From NCBI GenBank assembly GCA_003565715.1, contig PXAV01000076.1:1-32051 (forward strand): DNA of 32,051 nt, written 5' to 3'. Of the stretch, positions 18,064 to 27,420 are shown piece by piece. The notes under the pieces were generated by a model. The model was not told the DNA's origin. It worked only from the letters and a program-made list of their open reading frames with translations, and ran no database searches. The DNA comes from Methanosarcinaceae archaeon (GTDB lineage: Archaea > Halobacteriota > Methanosarcinia > Methanosarcinales > Methanosarcinaceae). A program made the translations under genes and the position numbers. The first letter of the stretch is position 1. Every line of letters starts with the position of its first letter.

Positions 18064-18896
18064 TGGTTAGCGGTGATCAACTAAGTCAGGTATACGATAA
18101 AAACTGTGAAAGGACAGTATTGATCACCGGAGCTACTGGTGGCATTGGCCATGAGCTGGCAAAACTGTTTGCAAAGGATAATTATAATCTGGTACTTGTA
18201 GCCAAAGAAGAAGATGAACTTGCTTTTATAAAAAAAGCTCTGCAAATAAGCAATCCAGATATAGATATTGTGACTTTTGAGAAGGACCTTAGTGCCCATG
18301 ATGCTGCAATGTCAGTTTATGGATTTACCAGGGAACATGGAATCACTATAAACGTGCTGATAAACTGTGCAGGTTTTGGTACCTATGGTCCTGTTAACGA
18401 TATTGCTCCTAATAAAGAAGTTGAGATGTTGCAATTGAATGTTCTAACACTTTATCAGATGACACGTCTCTATCTTAAAGAAATGGTAGATCGTGATGAA
18501 GGTCATATAATAAATATATCATCAATAACAGCTTTCCAGCCCAATCCTTACTTTGCAACGTATGGTGCCAGCAAGAGCTTTGTGCTGAATTTCAGTCGTG
18601 CACTTAATTATGAACTAAAAGAGCAAGGTTTGGGAGTAAAGGTTATGGCTGTCTGCCCAAGTGCTGTTAAGGATACCAGTTTCAAGATAATAGCAGGTAT
18701 GGAGCATACAAGGACATTCAGTTCATGGATGGCTGTTACAGCTAAGGTTGTTGCAGATGATACTTATGATGCAATGAAATGTGGTAAAGATATCATTATT
18801 CCAGGAAAGGGACTTGGGATTATGCAATCTATTGCATGCCGTCTACCTTCTAAATTACTTATGAGGTTTTCACGTTCACAATTAAAGGAAAATTAG
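18054..18896 (+). CDS. Short-chain dehydrogenase/reductase (SDR)
   Basis: VLITGATGGIGHELAKLFA, NCAGFGTYG, ISSITAF, YGASKSF motifs; overlaps the ALDH 3' end. Confidence 0.92.
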   Translation: MDVMVSGDQLSQVYDKNCERTVLITGATGGIGHELAKLFAKDNYNLVLVAKEEDELAFIKKALQISNPDIDIVTFEKDLSAHDAAMSVYGFTREHGITINVLINCAGFGTYGPVNDIAPNKEVEMLQLNVLTLYQMTRLYLKEMVDRDEGHIINISSITAFQPNPYFATYGASKSFVLNFSRALNYELKEQGLGVKVMAVCPSAVKDTSFKIIAGMEHTRTFSSWMAVTAKVVADDTYDAMKCGKDIIIPGKGLGIMQSIACRLPSKLLMRFSRSQLKEN

Positions 18897-18904
18897 CACA
18901 CATA

Positions 18905-18952
18905 AAGGATAACTACCTTTTAAAGTGTGTTATACTTTTAAAGTGTGTTATA
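18905..18952. repeat. Hairpin followed by perfect 18-bp tandem duplication (cttttaaagtgtgttata)x2 at 18917-18952
   Basis: Two adjacent identical 18-mers; AAAGG...CCTTT stem just upstream. Confidence 0.85.
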
Positions 18953-18992
18953 CGGCAATTTCTCTCAGTAATAATATGAGCAGGGTGATAAA

Positions 18993-19766
18993 ATGTACAT
19001 AATATCCAACGAAAGTATAAATGGACATATTGATAAAAATAAAGAGCTCTCAGAAAATGAGAGCTATCCTGTAACTGAAAACAACAAGGTCAACTGCCTG
19101 ATCTGTAAAAGTGATATTGATTATATGGAAAGAGCTATCCATTCAAAATGTTATTACTGTGGGATCAAAGAAGATACATATTTCGTATGTAAAAATGGGC
19201 ATTATGTATGTAATAAATGCCATTCCAGGGATGCTATCGAACTTATCGGCCACATATGTATGAATACAGATTCAACTGATCCTTTCATGATAGCAGAGAG
19301 AATAATGGAACACCCTGGAATACACATGCACGGACCTGAACACCATGCACTGGTTCCTGCTGCTTTGGTGGCTGCCTACGGAAACCTTATTGGGCAAAAA
19401 CAGGAGAGTAAGATCAAAGAGGCAATCAAACGTGGAAGAAATGTACCCGGTGGATACTGTGGACTATATGGGGCTTGTGGTGCTGGAGTGGGCATAGGAA
19501 TAGCGATATGTGTCCTTCTTGATGCCACACCGTTAAAACCATATGAACGCTCGCATGCAAACCGTGCCACTTCCAGAACCCTTTTATCCATCGCCGATGC
19601 AGGTGGTGCCAGATGCTGTAAAAAAGCAACCAGAATATCTCTGGAAGAGGGAGTTGCATATATGTCTGAATTATTCGACCTCAAGTGGGGGCAGAAGGAT
19701 ACTGACGTAAAATGTACCTATAACATATATAACAAAGAATGTGATAAAAACTGCAAATATCTGTAA
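18993..19766 (+). CDS. DUF5714-like protein with N-terminal zinc-ribbon
   Basis: CLICKSDIDYMERAIHSKCYYCG...CNKCHSRDA; EHPGIHMHGPEHHALVPAALVAAYGN; GGYCGLYGACGAGVGIGI. Confidence 0.75.
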   Translation: MYIISNESINGHIDKNKELSENESYPVTENNKVNCLICKSDIDYMERAIHSKCYYCGIKEDTYFVCKNGHYVCNKCHSRDAIELIGHICMNTDSTDPFMIAERIMEHPGIHMHGPEHHALVPAALVAAYGNLIGQKQESKIKEAIKRGRNVPGGYCGLYGACGAGVGIGIAICVLLDATPLKPYERSHANRATSRTLLSIADAGGARCCKKATRISLEEGVAYMSELFDLKWGQKDTDVKCTYNIYNKECDKNCKYL

Positions 19767-19808
19767 AAAAAACAATTTAGTAATATGATATAAGTATGAA
19801 TGTAATCT

Positions 19809-20573
19809 TCAGGAAAGCAGCCTGGTTAGTATGTGGGCCTTAAGCCTCGAGAAGTCCTGGGAGCTTGTAAGTGATATGTCCCGGGGACGATCAAAGGTCA
19901 CTTTTATCTCCTCAACTATCTTTCCGGGCCTCTGGCTCATGATACACACCCGATCTGAGATTAAAAGAGCCTCTTCAACATCATGGGTGATAAATACAAT
20001 GGTCTTTCTGTTGTCTTCCCAAAGACGAAGTAATAACTGTTGCATACTGTAGCGTGTCTGTGCATCCAGGGATGAAAATGGTTCATCCATCAACAGCACT
20101 TTCGGATTAAGCACAAGAGAGCGGGCAAGCGAAACCCTATGTTGCATACCTCCGGATAACTGGGAAGGATAGTATCCCTCAAAACCTTCAAGTCCGACAT
20201 CTTTTATATATTTTAAAGCAAGTTCCTCTGAATCTGCCTTGCTAATTCCTTTTTGCTTTAGGCCGTACATGACATTATCCTGCACGTGTAACCATGGAAA
20301 AAGCAGGGGAGACTGGAAGACCACAGCCCTTTCAGGGGAAGGGGCTTGTATAGGGTCGTCACAGCAGGTAGCATGCCCTATATCTGCCGGTTCAAATCCT
20401 GCAAGTATATTCAGCAATGTAGACTTACCACAGCCACTTGGACCCAGGATGCTTACAAATTCACCTTCCTGTATCGCAAAATCAATCATGTCAAGTACAG
20501 GAAGTGAATCATTGCTGCCAGTTCTTGAAAATGTCTTACTTATCCCAATAGCTGAAAGGTTTGTACGTTTCAT
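19809..20573 (-). CDS. NitT/TauT (SsuB-like) ABC transporter ATP-binding protein
   Basis: GPSGCGKSTLL Walker A, LSGGMQHRVSLARSL signature, VLLMDEPFSSLD Walker B. Confidence 0.95.
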   Translation of the reverse strand: MKRTNLSAIGISKTFSRTGSNDSLPVLDMIDFAIQEGEFVSILGPSGCGKSTLLNILAGFEPADIGHATCCDDPIQAPSPERAVVFQSPLLFPWLHVQDNVMYGLKQKGISKADSEELALKYIKDVGLEGFEGYYPSQLSGGMQHRVSLARSLVLNPKVLLMDEPFSSLDAQTRYSMQQLLLRLWEDNRKTIVFITHDVEEALLISDRVCIMSQRPGKIVEEIKVTFDRPRDISLTSSQDFSRLKAHILTRLLS

Positions 20574-21397
20574 ATTCGATCACCGTTCTTTAAAAGGCCA
20601 AATTTCCTAAAGGATTTTACAAGTGCAATGTCACTTATACGTCCAAAGAATCCTATGAATATCATCGATACCAGTACCATATCTACATTACCAAGCATTC
20701 TTGCATCCATCATAACAGCTCCAAGCCCATAGGTAACTCCTGTAAGCTCACCAAGTACCAGATATGCCCATGATAGACCAAGACCAAGACGAAGCCCTGC
20801 TAACGTTGCAGGCATGGATGCAGGTATTATTACTGTTGTAAATATCCTCAGATCGTTTGCACCAAGCATCCTTCCTGCACGAATAAGCATAGGAGATACC
20901 GTGGATGCACCTTGTGCAGCATTAACATATACAGGGAAAAAGGCTGCAAGGGATATGAGAAATAATGTGGTAGTCTCCCCTACACCAAACCAGACCATTG
21001 CTATTGGAAGCCAGCTAATACCAGGCACTATGCGAATGAGGTGAACTGTTGGGTCAAGGGAAGCTCGTGCCAATCCAATACGCCCTGTCAGAAAACCCAG
21101 TGGGAGGCCAAGGGCTACAGCTAATCCAAAGCCAGTAATAACCCTCTGTACACTTGCCATGGTATGTACAAATAGTGTGCCACCATAAGGAGGATTCTCC
21201 CCAATTGCAAAATCAATACCTGTACTTGCAAGATCCCCCGGAGACGGAAGCAGATATGCAGGCACCCCTCCGTCTAACGTAAAAATATACCAAAGAGTGA
21301 ACAGGACAACCGGAAGAAAGAAGCCTGCAAGTTTCATATTCACATCATTTTCACGGTCATTCAACATCATACAGATCCTTACGTACCTGATCCACAA
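20570..21397 (-). CDS. NitT/TauT (SsuC-like) ABC transporter permease
   Basis: Multiple TM segments; GRMLGANDLRIFTTVIIPASMPATLAGLRLGLGLSWAYLVLGEL EAA-type loop. Confidence 0.93.
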   Translation of the reverse strand: MWIRYVRICMMLNDRENDVNMKLAGFFLPVVLFTLWYIFTLDGGVPAYLLPSPGDLASTGIDFAIGENPPYGGTLFVHTMASVQRVITGFGLAVALGLPLGFLTGRIGLARASLDPTVHLIRIVPGISWLPIAMVWFGVGETTTLFLISLAAFFPVYVNAAQGASTVSPMLIRAGRMLGANDLRIFTTVIIPASMPATLAGLRLGLGLSWAYLVLGELTGVTYGLGAVMMDARMLGNVDMVLVSMIFIGFFGRISDIALVKSFRKFGLLKNGDRI

Positions 21398-22331
21398 AGC
21401 TTAGGTCAAATAAAGCATCCATATCCGGTACCCTTTCTATCATTCCAAGTTCTTTCATCCTTTCTGCAAGATCCTTTGCCTGTTTGACATACTGTTCATC
21501 CATATCCCACGCAAGTTCCATGTTATCTGCAGCTATCCTCAGGACCTCAGGATCAGTACCAAAATCGGACGCTTTACGGAGCCATTCTTCTTCATCAGCT
21601 TTGAGATGCTCTGTTGCCCTGGCATGAGCATTCACAAGACTCTGGATCTTGTCCCTGTTATTCTCTACATTATCTATTGTGGTTATCATTGCGGCATTGA
21701 TCGTACCAATACCTTCATCATAATAAGGATAAGTAAGAATACGTCCATAACCGTTGGCTATTGCAAGAGATGGGTAGGGTTCACCGCTGCAAAAAGCATC
21801 AATATTGCCCTGTGACAGGGCCTGACCCATGTCAAAGAAATCTATTCTCTGTAAAGTGACATCCCTGGCAGGATCTATTCCAGCCTGATGCAATGTTTCA
21901 AGAAGCAGTACATGATGCATGGTACCTGGCACATAGCCAATTTTCTTGCCCCTCAGATCTGAAGGCTCCATAATATCAGAGTCCTCTCTGACAACTATGG
22001 CCGAGCATTTGTTACATAGATTGGATACTACCACAACAGGTTCACCTCTTGAAGCTGCAGTGATGGCAAGGGCTATGGTGGTACCTGTCATATCAAGGCT
22101 TCCCGCCAAAAGAGAGGATTTCTGGTCACCTGGATTTGTAAAAGGAAGTACATTTACCAGATGATCATCGGCAACAAAGTCCTGATAAAGAAAAGGCTGT
22201 ATCGTCTGAGCTGTTTTCCATGTTCCCACATTTGATGTTTGTCCTTCATGTGATATACTGCCTAAACATCCTGAACTGGCCAGAAGGAGAAGGATTATGA
22301 CCATACTCAGCATAGGAGCAAATCCTTTCAT
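21357..22331 (-). CDS. ABC transporter substrate-binding lipoprotein (NMT1/THI5/SsuA-like)
   Basis: Lipobox LLASSGCLGS; GKKIGYVPGTMHHVLLLETL; ends adjacent to the permease. MKGFAPML start preferred because of gaggtaactaaaATG. Confidence 0.88.
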   Translation of the reverse strand: MKGFAPMLSMVIILLLLASSGCLGSISHEGQTSNVGTWKTAQTIQPFLYQDFVADDHLVNVLPFTNPGDQKSSLLAGSLDMTGTTIALAITAASRGEPVVVVSNLCNKCSAIVVREDSDIMEPSDLRGKKIGYVPGTMHHVLLLETLHQAGIDPARDVTLQRIDFFDMGQALSQGNIDAFCSGEPYPSLAIANGYGRILTYPYYDEGIGTINAAMITTIDNVENNRDKIQSLVNAHARATEHLKADEEEWLRKASDFGTDPEVLRIAADNMELAWDMDEQYVKQAKDLAERMKELGMIERVPDMDALFDLSFVDQVRKDLYDVE

Positions 22332-22332
22332 T

Positions 22333-23325
22333 TTAGTTACCTCCTGGATAAAATGAGTATCCAGAATTCTCAAAATAAGTTCTTGCAGTATTCATATCAA
22401 ATCCTTTCCACTCATCTTTACAGTTGTCTGTATCCCTGGGTATAGCTCCTGTTTCGACAACAACTACATTGGCACCCCAGTCTATTGCAAGTTGTGATGG
22501 TGGATGAGCACAGATATTCGGTGCATGGACCCCACATGCAAGACGTGTCACAGCTACTATCTGGGCATGCCTTCGCTCCGAAATTTGAGGATAAGCACTC
22601 AAAGGTGTCCTGGGAAGCGGTACCCGGGCCATCACACCGCAAAGTCTTGCATTGTATTTTAGTGCTGTCAACAATATATCTGCGATTTCAGGATCCGTAT
22701 GTTCAATACCAACTGGCTCCACAAGATAGGCAAGATCTAGAGGAGAACTGTTTACGGATTCAAGAGTTGCTATTCTGTTCTCTGGTTTGAATCTGGTATT
22801 TATACCTTCACGAAGCCTGATAGTGTGGTAGACCATCTGTGCACCAGCACCGGACAGAAGCTTTGCTTGCACATCATCAAATTCACCGGTATTAACAACA
22901 ATTTCATATTTTCCGGGAACTGATGATCTTATATCCCTGACAATCTGAATAAGCCTGTCAATTCCATAAAATTGTGTGGTACGCAGGGTTATCCATCTTG
23001 CTCCATGTGAGACGAACCTGCGGGCTAGTTCAATGATCTCCTGTGGACTTCGTTCGCTTTCAACCTTAACAATTCCCCATTTGTTACCAAATGCACAGAA
23101 ATCACAATTCATAGCACATTTCTTGTAGTCAACTCCTATAGAAGCCCAGACACTTGCGCTATTTCCGGTGACTGCTGCAGCAACTTCCCTTGCAGCCGCT
23201 CCGAGCGTCTCAGCATTCTCTGAGTCCGGATCGATTTCCAGTAAAGAGATAATAGTGTCCCTTTCCAGCCTCTCACCTTTCAGGGCTTTCTCTTTTACTA
23301 TTTGGATCGTATCATAATCAGACAA
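22333..23325 (-). CDS. BioB/HmdB-like radical SAM protein
   Basis: CAMNCDFCAFGNKWG (CxxxCxxC), TGEFDDVQAKLLSGAGAQMVYHTIRLREG, PRTPLSAYPQIS. Confidence 0.85.
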   Translation of the reverse strand: MSDYDTIQIVKEKALKGERLERDTIISLLEIDPDSENAETLGAAAREVAAAVTGNSASVWASIGVDYKKCAMNCDFCAFGNKWGIVKVESERSPQEIIELARRFVSHGARWITLRTTQFYGIDRLIQIVRDIRSSVPGKYEIVVNTGEFDDVQAKLLSGAGAQMVYHTIRLREGINTRFKPENRIATLESVNSSPLDLAYLVEPVGIEHTDPEIADILLTALKYNARLCGVMARVPLPRTPLSAYPQISERRHAQIVAVTRLACGVHAPNICAHPPSQLAIDWGANVVVVETGAIPRDTDNCKDEWKGFDMNTARTYFENSGYSFYPGGN

Positions 23326-23375
23326 TCTATCTCACCACCCTTGTTAAAAACTTTGCTTAGAAGGAACAAACGATT

Positions 23376-24083
23376 TCAGCTTTTTTTTCTCAGTGTAACA
23401 CGATAGAGTTTTTTAGGCAGGTCACCTTCTTCAAATTCAGTTATATCCACAATATCATATCCTTTAGAGAGAAGGTCTATCTTTTCACGGCTCAGAAAAT
23501 GTACGATAAAACCACCCTGTATCTCCCACATATCCTCCCCTCTGTAGATGCCGGTTCTGTATTGAGGATCATTTGTGTGCCTTGTGGTGTATATGTTCAG
23601 TCCTGCAGGCTTTAGGACCCGCCTGATCTCTGATGAGAGTGAACACAGTTCAAAAGTCGTAAGAGGCATACAATAAAGCATATGAGAATAACAAGCATCA
23701 AATGTTCCATCTTCAAAAGGTAACCTCTCCCTTACATCATGTCGGATAGCTGTTATTGAGCCATCTGAATTCAATTGTTTAGAATCATGCAATTGCCTGT
23801 ATGTTCCTGTCAGGCATTCGACCCCTTTTTCAGAGTAGTCAAGGGCAAAGACCTCAAATCCTTCATGTGCAAAGTACAGCGTATCCCGCCCCTGACCAAA
23901 GCCAAGTTCAAGGACCTTTTTTTTGTTTTCTCTGGTCAGGATCTCCGATGCCCACAGTGCGGGATTGCTGGGGTCCTTACCGAACATGGAAACATTGCTT
24001 GAAAATACACATTCCCAGTGGTCCTGCTGCCTGTTGAGGGCTCCCTTATCAATATCTTCTCCCTTCTGACTCATTTTAACCAT
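23376..24083 (-). CDS. Class I SAM-dependent methyltransferase
   Basis: KVLELGFGQGRDTLYFAHEGFEVFALDYS; LPFEDGTFDACYSHMLYC. Confidence 0.9.
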   Translation of the reverse strand: MVKMSQKGEDIDKGALNRQQDHWECVFSSNVSMFGKDPSNPALWASEILTRENKKKVLELGFGQGRDTLYFAHEGFEVFALDYSEKGVECLTGTYRQLHDSKQLNSDGSITAIRHDVRERLPFEDGTFDACYSHMLYCMPLTTFELCSLSSEIRRVLKPAGLNIYTTRHTNDPQYRTGIYRGEDMWEIQGGFIVHFLSREKIDLLSKGYDIVDITEFEEGDLPKKLYRVTLRKKS

Positions 24084-25221
24084 CTAATAGATTCAATCTT
24101 TTTATGTCACTTATTCGCTGATCAAAGCATGCTCCACATTTACAGGGCTCGTCAATCAGGCTTGTTATATCCCTTGTCCTGTACCGGATAAGAGGCATAC
24201 ACTTTCTTCTGAGAGTTGTAACAACAAGCTCACCTTCTTGACCAGGAGGGAGTTGTTCACCATTCACGGGATCTATGATCTCTACAAGAAAATCGGGATT
24301 ATTAAGATGGAAACCTTCCTGGTGTTCACATTCTATGGCATTTGCAAGTCCAAGTTCTGTCATCCCCCACTGCCTTAGTGCCTTACAGCCCCAAACACTT
24401 TCGATCTCATCACGCATACTCTCTGTGAGAGGTTCAGAAGAACATATTATCCTTTTAATGCCAAGCTCTTGAGGTTCTGTGCGGTCACAGACTTTCCTGG
24501 ATAGCTCATGTATAAATGATGATGTACCTATTATGAAAGTGGTACCGGAATCTTTCATCGTCCTGAGTTGCTCCTCCACATCAAGGCTATCACTTATAAC
24601 CGATCTGAAACCAGCAAGGTCACATGCCTTGCTCAATACAAGGCCAGGATCCCAGGTTGCGGTTATGGTAGGATACATGATCTGCAAAGTGTCATCTTTT
24701 GAGCCCATGCCTGCCATTTTAAGCCCGGATATCACAGAATCAACGATCTCAAGCAGCTCATCCTGGGTATATGCCATCCTTTTTAACATATTAGTGGTCC
24801 CTGAACTGGTAAATTCCCTGGCAATGTCCCTTCTGGACACACAAAGGAAGTGATATGGTTTATTTGCCAGCTCTTTCTGTTCAGTCAGAGGTAATTTTCC
24901 GATATCCTCATAGCTTCTGATAAGCCGGGGATCCACATTAAGGTTCTCATACATGTCCCTGTAGTAAGGACTGCTCTCCAGCACATAAGAAAGCAACTCT
25001 CTGAACTTAAAAAGCTTATACTCCTTGATATCAGATCTGTCAAGCTCTTTCTGATCAAAATTCTCCCTGAGCTCTTTATTGTTTTTTATATCTTTTTTAA
25101 TTTTAGTGAGCCCCCAAAGATCAAGAGGATTCCCATCTTCTGGAGCTATCTTTCTGGATTCAAGCTTTCTTTTTGCAACGCTCATGCGTATGGACGTGTT
25201 TATCTTTGAATGAAGACCCAA
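24076..25221 (-). CDS. PaaK / coenzyme F390 synthetase / LuxE-like AMP-forming ligase
   Basis: FTSSGTTNMLKRMAYT; LRQWGMTELGLANAIECEHQEGFHL; GELVVTTLRRKCMPLIRYRTRDI. Confidence 0.85.
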   Translation of the reverse strand: MGLHSKINTSIRMSVAKRKLESRKIAPEDGNPLDLWGLTKIKKDIKNNKELRENFDQKELDRSDIKEYKLFKFRELLSYVLESSPYYRDMYENLNVDPRLIRSYEDIGKLPLTEQKELANKPYHFLCVSRRDIAREFTSSGTTNMLKRMAYTQDELLEIVDSVISGLKMAGMGSKDDTLQIMYPTITATWDPGLVLSKACDLAGFRSVISDSLDVEEQLRTMKDSGTTFIIGTSSFIHELSRKVCDRTEPQELGIKRIICSSEPLTESMRDEIESVWGCKALRQWGMTELGLANAIECEHQEGFHLNNPDFLVEIIDPVNGEQLPPGQEGELVVTTLRRKCMPLIRYRTRDITSLIDEPCKCGACFDQRISDIKRLNLLDG

Positions 25222-25271
25222 TTATATGCCTCCGGTTGTCGTTAGATACATAATGATACATGATCTGATAG

Positions 25272-26726
25272 TTATTCTGCAGCAGTCCTGTACATGAACT
25301 GACCATTGCAGCTGGTCATGTTGTAGTTACAGAATGGAATGAATCTGCCATCCTGTGTCACCACATGTATACAGCAGTTCTCTATACGGTCCTGCTCATA
25401 TGACCAGACATCCTGAAAAGCCATGGCCGATATTGTCAGATAGGTGTTCTTGCTCATCTCGATGAAATCCGCCCATCCATTGGCAAGTTTTGAGCCGGAT
25501 TTTTCGGGAAGGACATCTGTAAGTGGTTTTTCACAACATGATCCTTTTACTGTAAGATCACTAAGTGGTTTTTCACAGCACGAACTTTTTACAAGAAGGT
25601 CCCCACATGATGATTTTGCTTCTTTATCCTTTTCAAGTCCCTTCCACCTGCCCATAATAGATTTCTTTGTTTTGCTTGCAACATCCGATGCAGACTTGGC
25701 TGCGCCCAGTGAGATATTGGTCAGGGGGAGATAGCCATCATTTTCTATAAGTGTGAGACAGGTTGCCCCGCAATGCGCATGTGGCATAAGAGATGGTGTG
25801 AAATTTGTGACCTTGAGCTGTCCGCTGGTTTGTTTTTCGATTTCCTCAAGCAGGTCCAGTATGGTTACCTTACCTTCCATATCATCAGGAGAGCGTCCTG
25901 AATAGAACACTGGCTGGAAATGAACACCTCTGACAGTTGGCACTCTGCTGGCTGCAAAATCTATGATCCTGCCAACCTCATGAAGGTTATAATTTCCCGC
26001 TACCAGCGGTACAAGTACGACACCGATACCTGCTTTTTCACACTTGTTGATAACTTCTTTCTTTACATCAAAAAGTTTCCTTCCGGTCCTCTGAAGATAT
26101 ACATCATCTGATACCCCATCAAAACCAAGATATATGGCATCTAAACCTGCAGAAGCTATCCTGTCAAAATAATCCTGGTCCCCGGCTATTCTTACACCAT
26201 TGGTGTTAAGCTCTATATGTGTGATCCCTACTTGCTTTCCCATGCTGATGATCTCTGGTAGGTCATCCCGCAAGGTGGGCTCACCGCCTGATATCTGGAT
26301 GCAGGTTGGCTCGTTCTGGCATTTCTTCACTGTCTCGAACATGGTCCTTATCGTGTCCATATCCGGATCAAGACTTGCATCCATGGATGAATTGGCAAAA
26401 CAATAAGTGCATTTCATGTTGCATCGGTCGGTGATCTCTACTACTGCCAGACATGTATCCTGCTTGTGAGAGGGACACAGACCACAGTCAAAAGGACAAC
26501 CATGTACGGTATCTGTAAGAGGTTCTCTGGCCTTGGCTCTGTCCACATCAAAACACTCTTCCATCTGTATGTAGTGTTCAACATCCCTGGAAATAAGGGT
26601 TGTGAAGCTGCCATGGATATTACACTCTTTTTTCAGATAGACTTTACCATCTTCTACATACTTGATACCTTCAATCTTTTCCAGACATTCCGGACAAAGG
26701 CTTTTGACTGTTTTTAAGGTTTCCAT
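25272..26726 (-). CDS. Tes/MJ0619-family-like radical SAM protein
   Basis: N-terminal CPEC, CPFDCGLCPSHKQDTC, radical SAM CNMKCTYC, CGATC and C-terminal NCCIHVVTQDGRFIPFC. Start METLKTVKSLCPEC preferred over the track ATG. Confidence 0.8.
   Translation of the reverse strand: METLKTVKSLCPECLEKIEGIKYVEDGKVYLKKECNIHGSFTTLISRDVEHYIQMEECFDVDRAKAREPLTDTVHGCPFDCGLCPSHKQDTCLAVVEITDRCNMKCTYCFANSSMDASLDPDMDTIRTMFETVKKCQNEPTCIQISGGEPTLRDDLPEIISMGKQVGITHIELNTNGVRIAGDQDYFDRIASAGLDAIYLGFDGVSDDVYLQRTGRKLFDVKKEVINKCEKAGIGVVLVPLVAGNYNLHEVGRIIDFAASRVPTVRGVHFQPVFYSGRSPDDMEGKVTILDLLEEIEKQTSGQLKVTNFTPSLMPHAHCGATCLTLIENDGYLPLTNISLGAAKSASDVASKTKKSIMGRWKGLEKDKEAKSSCGDLLVKSSCCEKPLSDLTVKGSCCEKPLTDVLPEKSGSKLANGWADFIEMSKNTYLTISAMAFQDVWSYEQDRIENCCIHVVTQDGRFIPFCNYNMTSCNGQFMYRTAAE
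25519..25601 (-). repeat. In-frame tandem repeat encoding CCEKPL(S/T)D units
   Basis: Two about 42-nt units (taagtggtttttcacaaca.../taagtggtttttcacagca...) giving SCCEKPLSDLTVKGSCCEKPLTD. Confidence 0.8.
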
Positions 26727-26875
26727 GATATCCCTCGTAAATATATAATTAAAAACAAAGAGGAGTTCTGTGTGATTCACTTATATAATTTGCTTGCAAC
26801 TGATGCACAATGTATTCAAATTATCGCATGACAATTTTCGAAATCCTCTTATCTCAAAAAAAAAACAAGAGATGA

Positions 26876-27376
26876 TTAAGCTCTCTTTTCTTCCAATACA
26901 GATTCTGCAGTTGTAAGGGTCTTTGCTACACCCGGGGAAACATAGAAATCACTTCCATTTGGGCATACAATACCAGGACCTGGCCTTGTAACCCCCATGT
27001 AGTTCATATCCACATTCCTCTCAAGTGCAGGTTCTCCTGTTTTAGCACAAACCCAGTCACTCTCATCATCATAGTCTGCATCGGCAAGTTCTCCACCTGT
27101 AAGACCAAGGATCTTCATTTTGTGTGTATAAACATCCTTAAGCTCTGAAGCAGAGTACATGGCATATACTGTTAGGTTTTCGAATTCACCCTTTGCTATG
27201 CAGAGCTCACCATCTGTAGACTTCAATTTGTTTCCGCTGGATTCAGCCTTATTGATTATTTCCTGGACCTCTTCCTTTTTTATACCTTTATCCTTCATCA
27301 AGTTCTCCAGTTCTGCGCTAATCTTAACGTCCATACCTTTCCCTCCTAAATTTTTGAGTTTGTCAATTATACTCAT
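26876..27376 (-). CDS. Uncharacterised 166-aa protein co-oriented with the methyltransferase gene
   Basis: Good RBS (gggagggaaagg near an internal ATG); WVCAKTGEPALERNVDMNYMGVTRPGPGIVCPNGSDFYV. Confidence 0.75.
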   Translation of the reverse strand: MSIIDKLKNLGGKGMDVKISAELENLMKDKGIKKEEVQEIINKAESSGNKLKSTDGELCIAKGEFENLTVYAMYSASELKDVYTHKMKILGLTGGELADADYDDESDWVCAKTGEPALERNVDMNYMGVTRPGPGIVCPNGSDFYVSPGVAKTLTTAESVLEEKRA

Positions 27377-27420
27377 GTAAGTACCCTCCTTTTTGAGAGT
27401 TTACTTGTTCTGTTGTTTCT

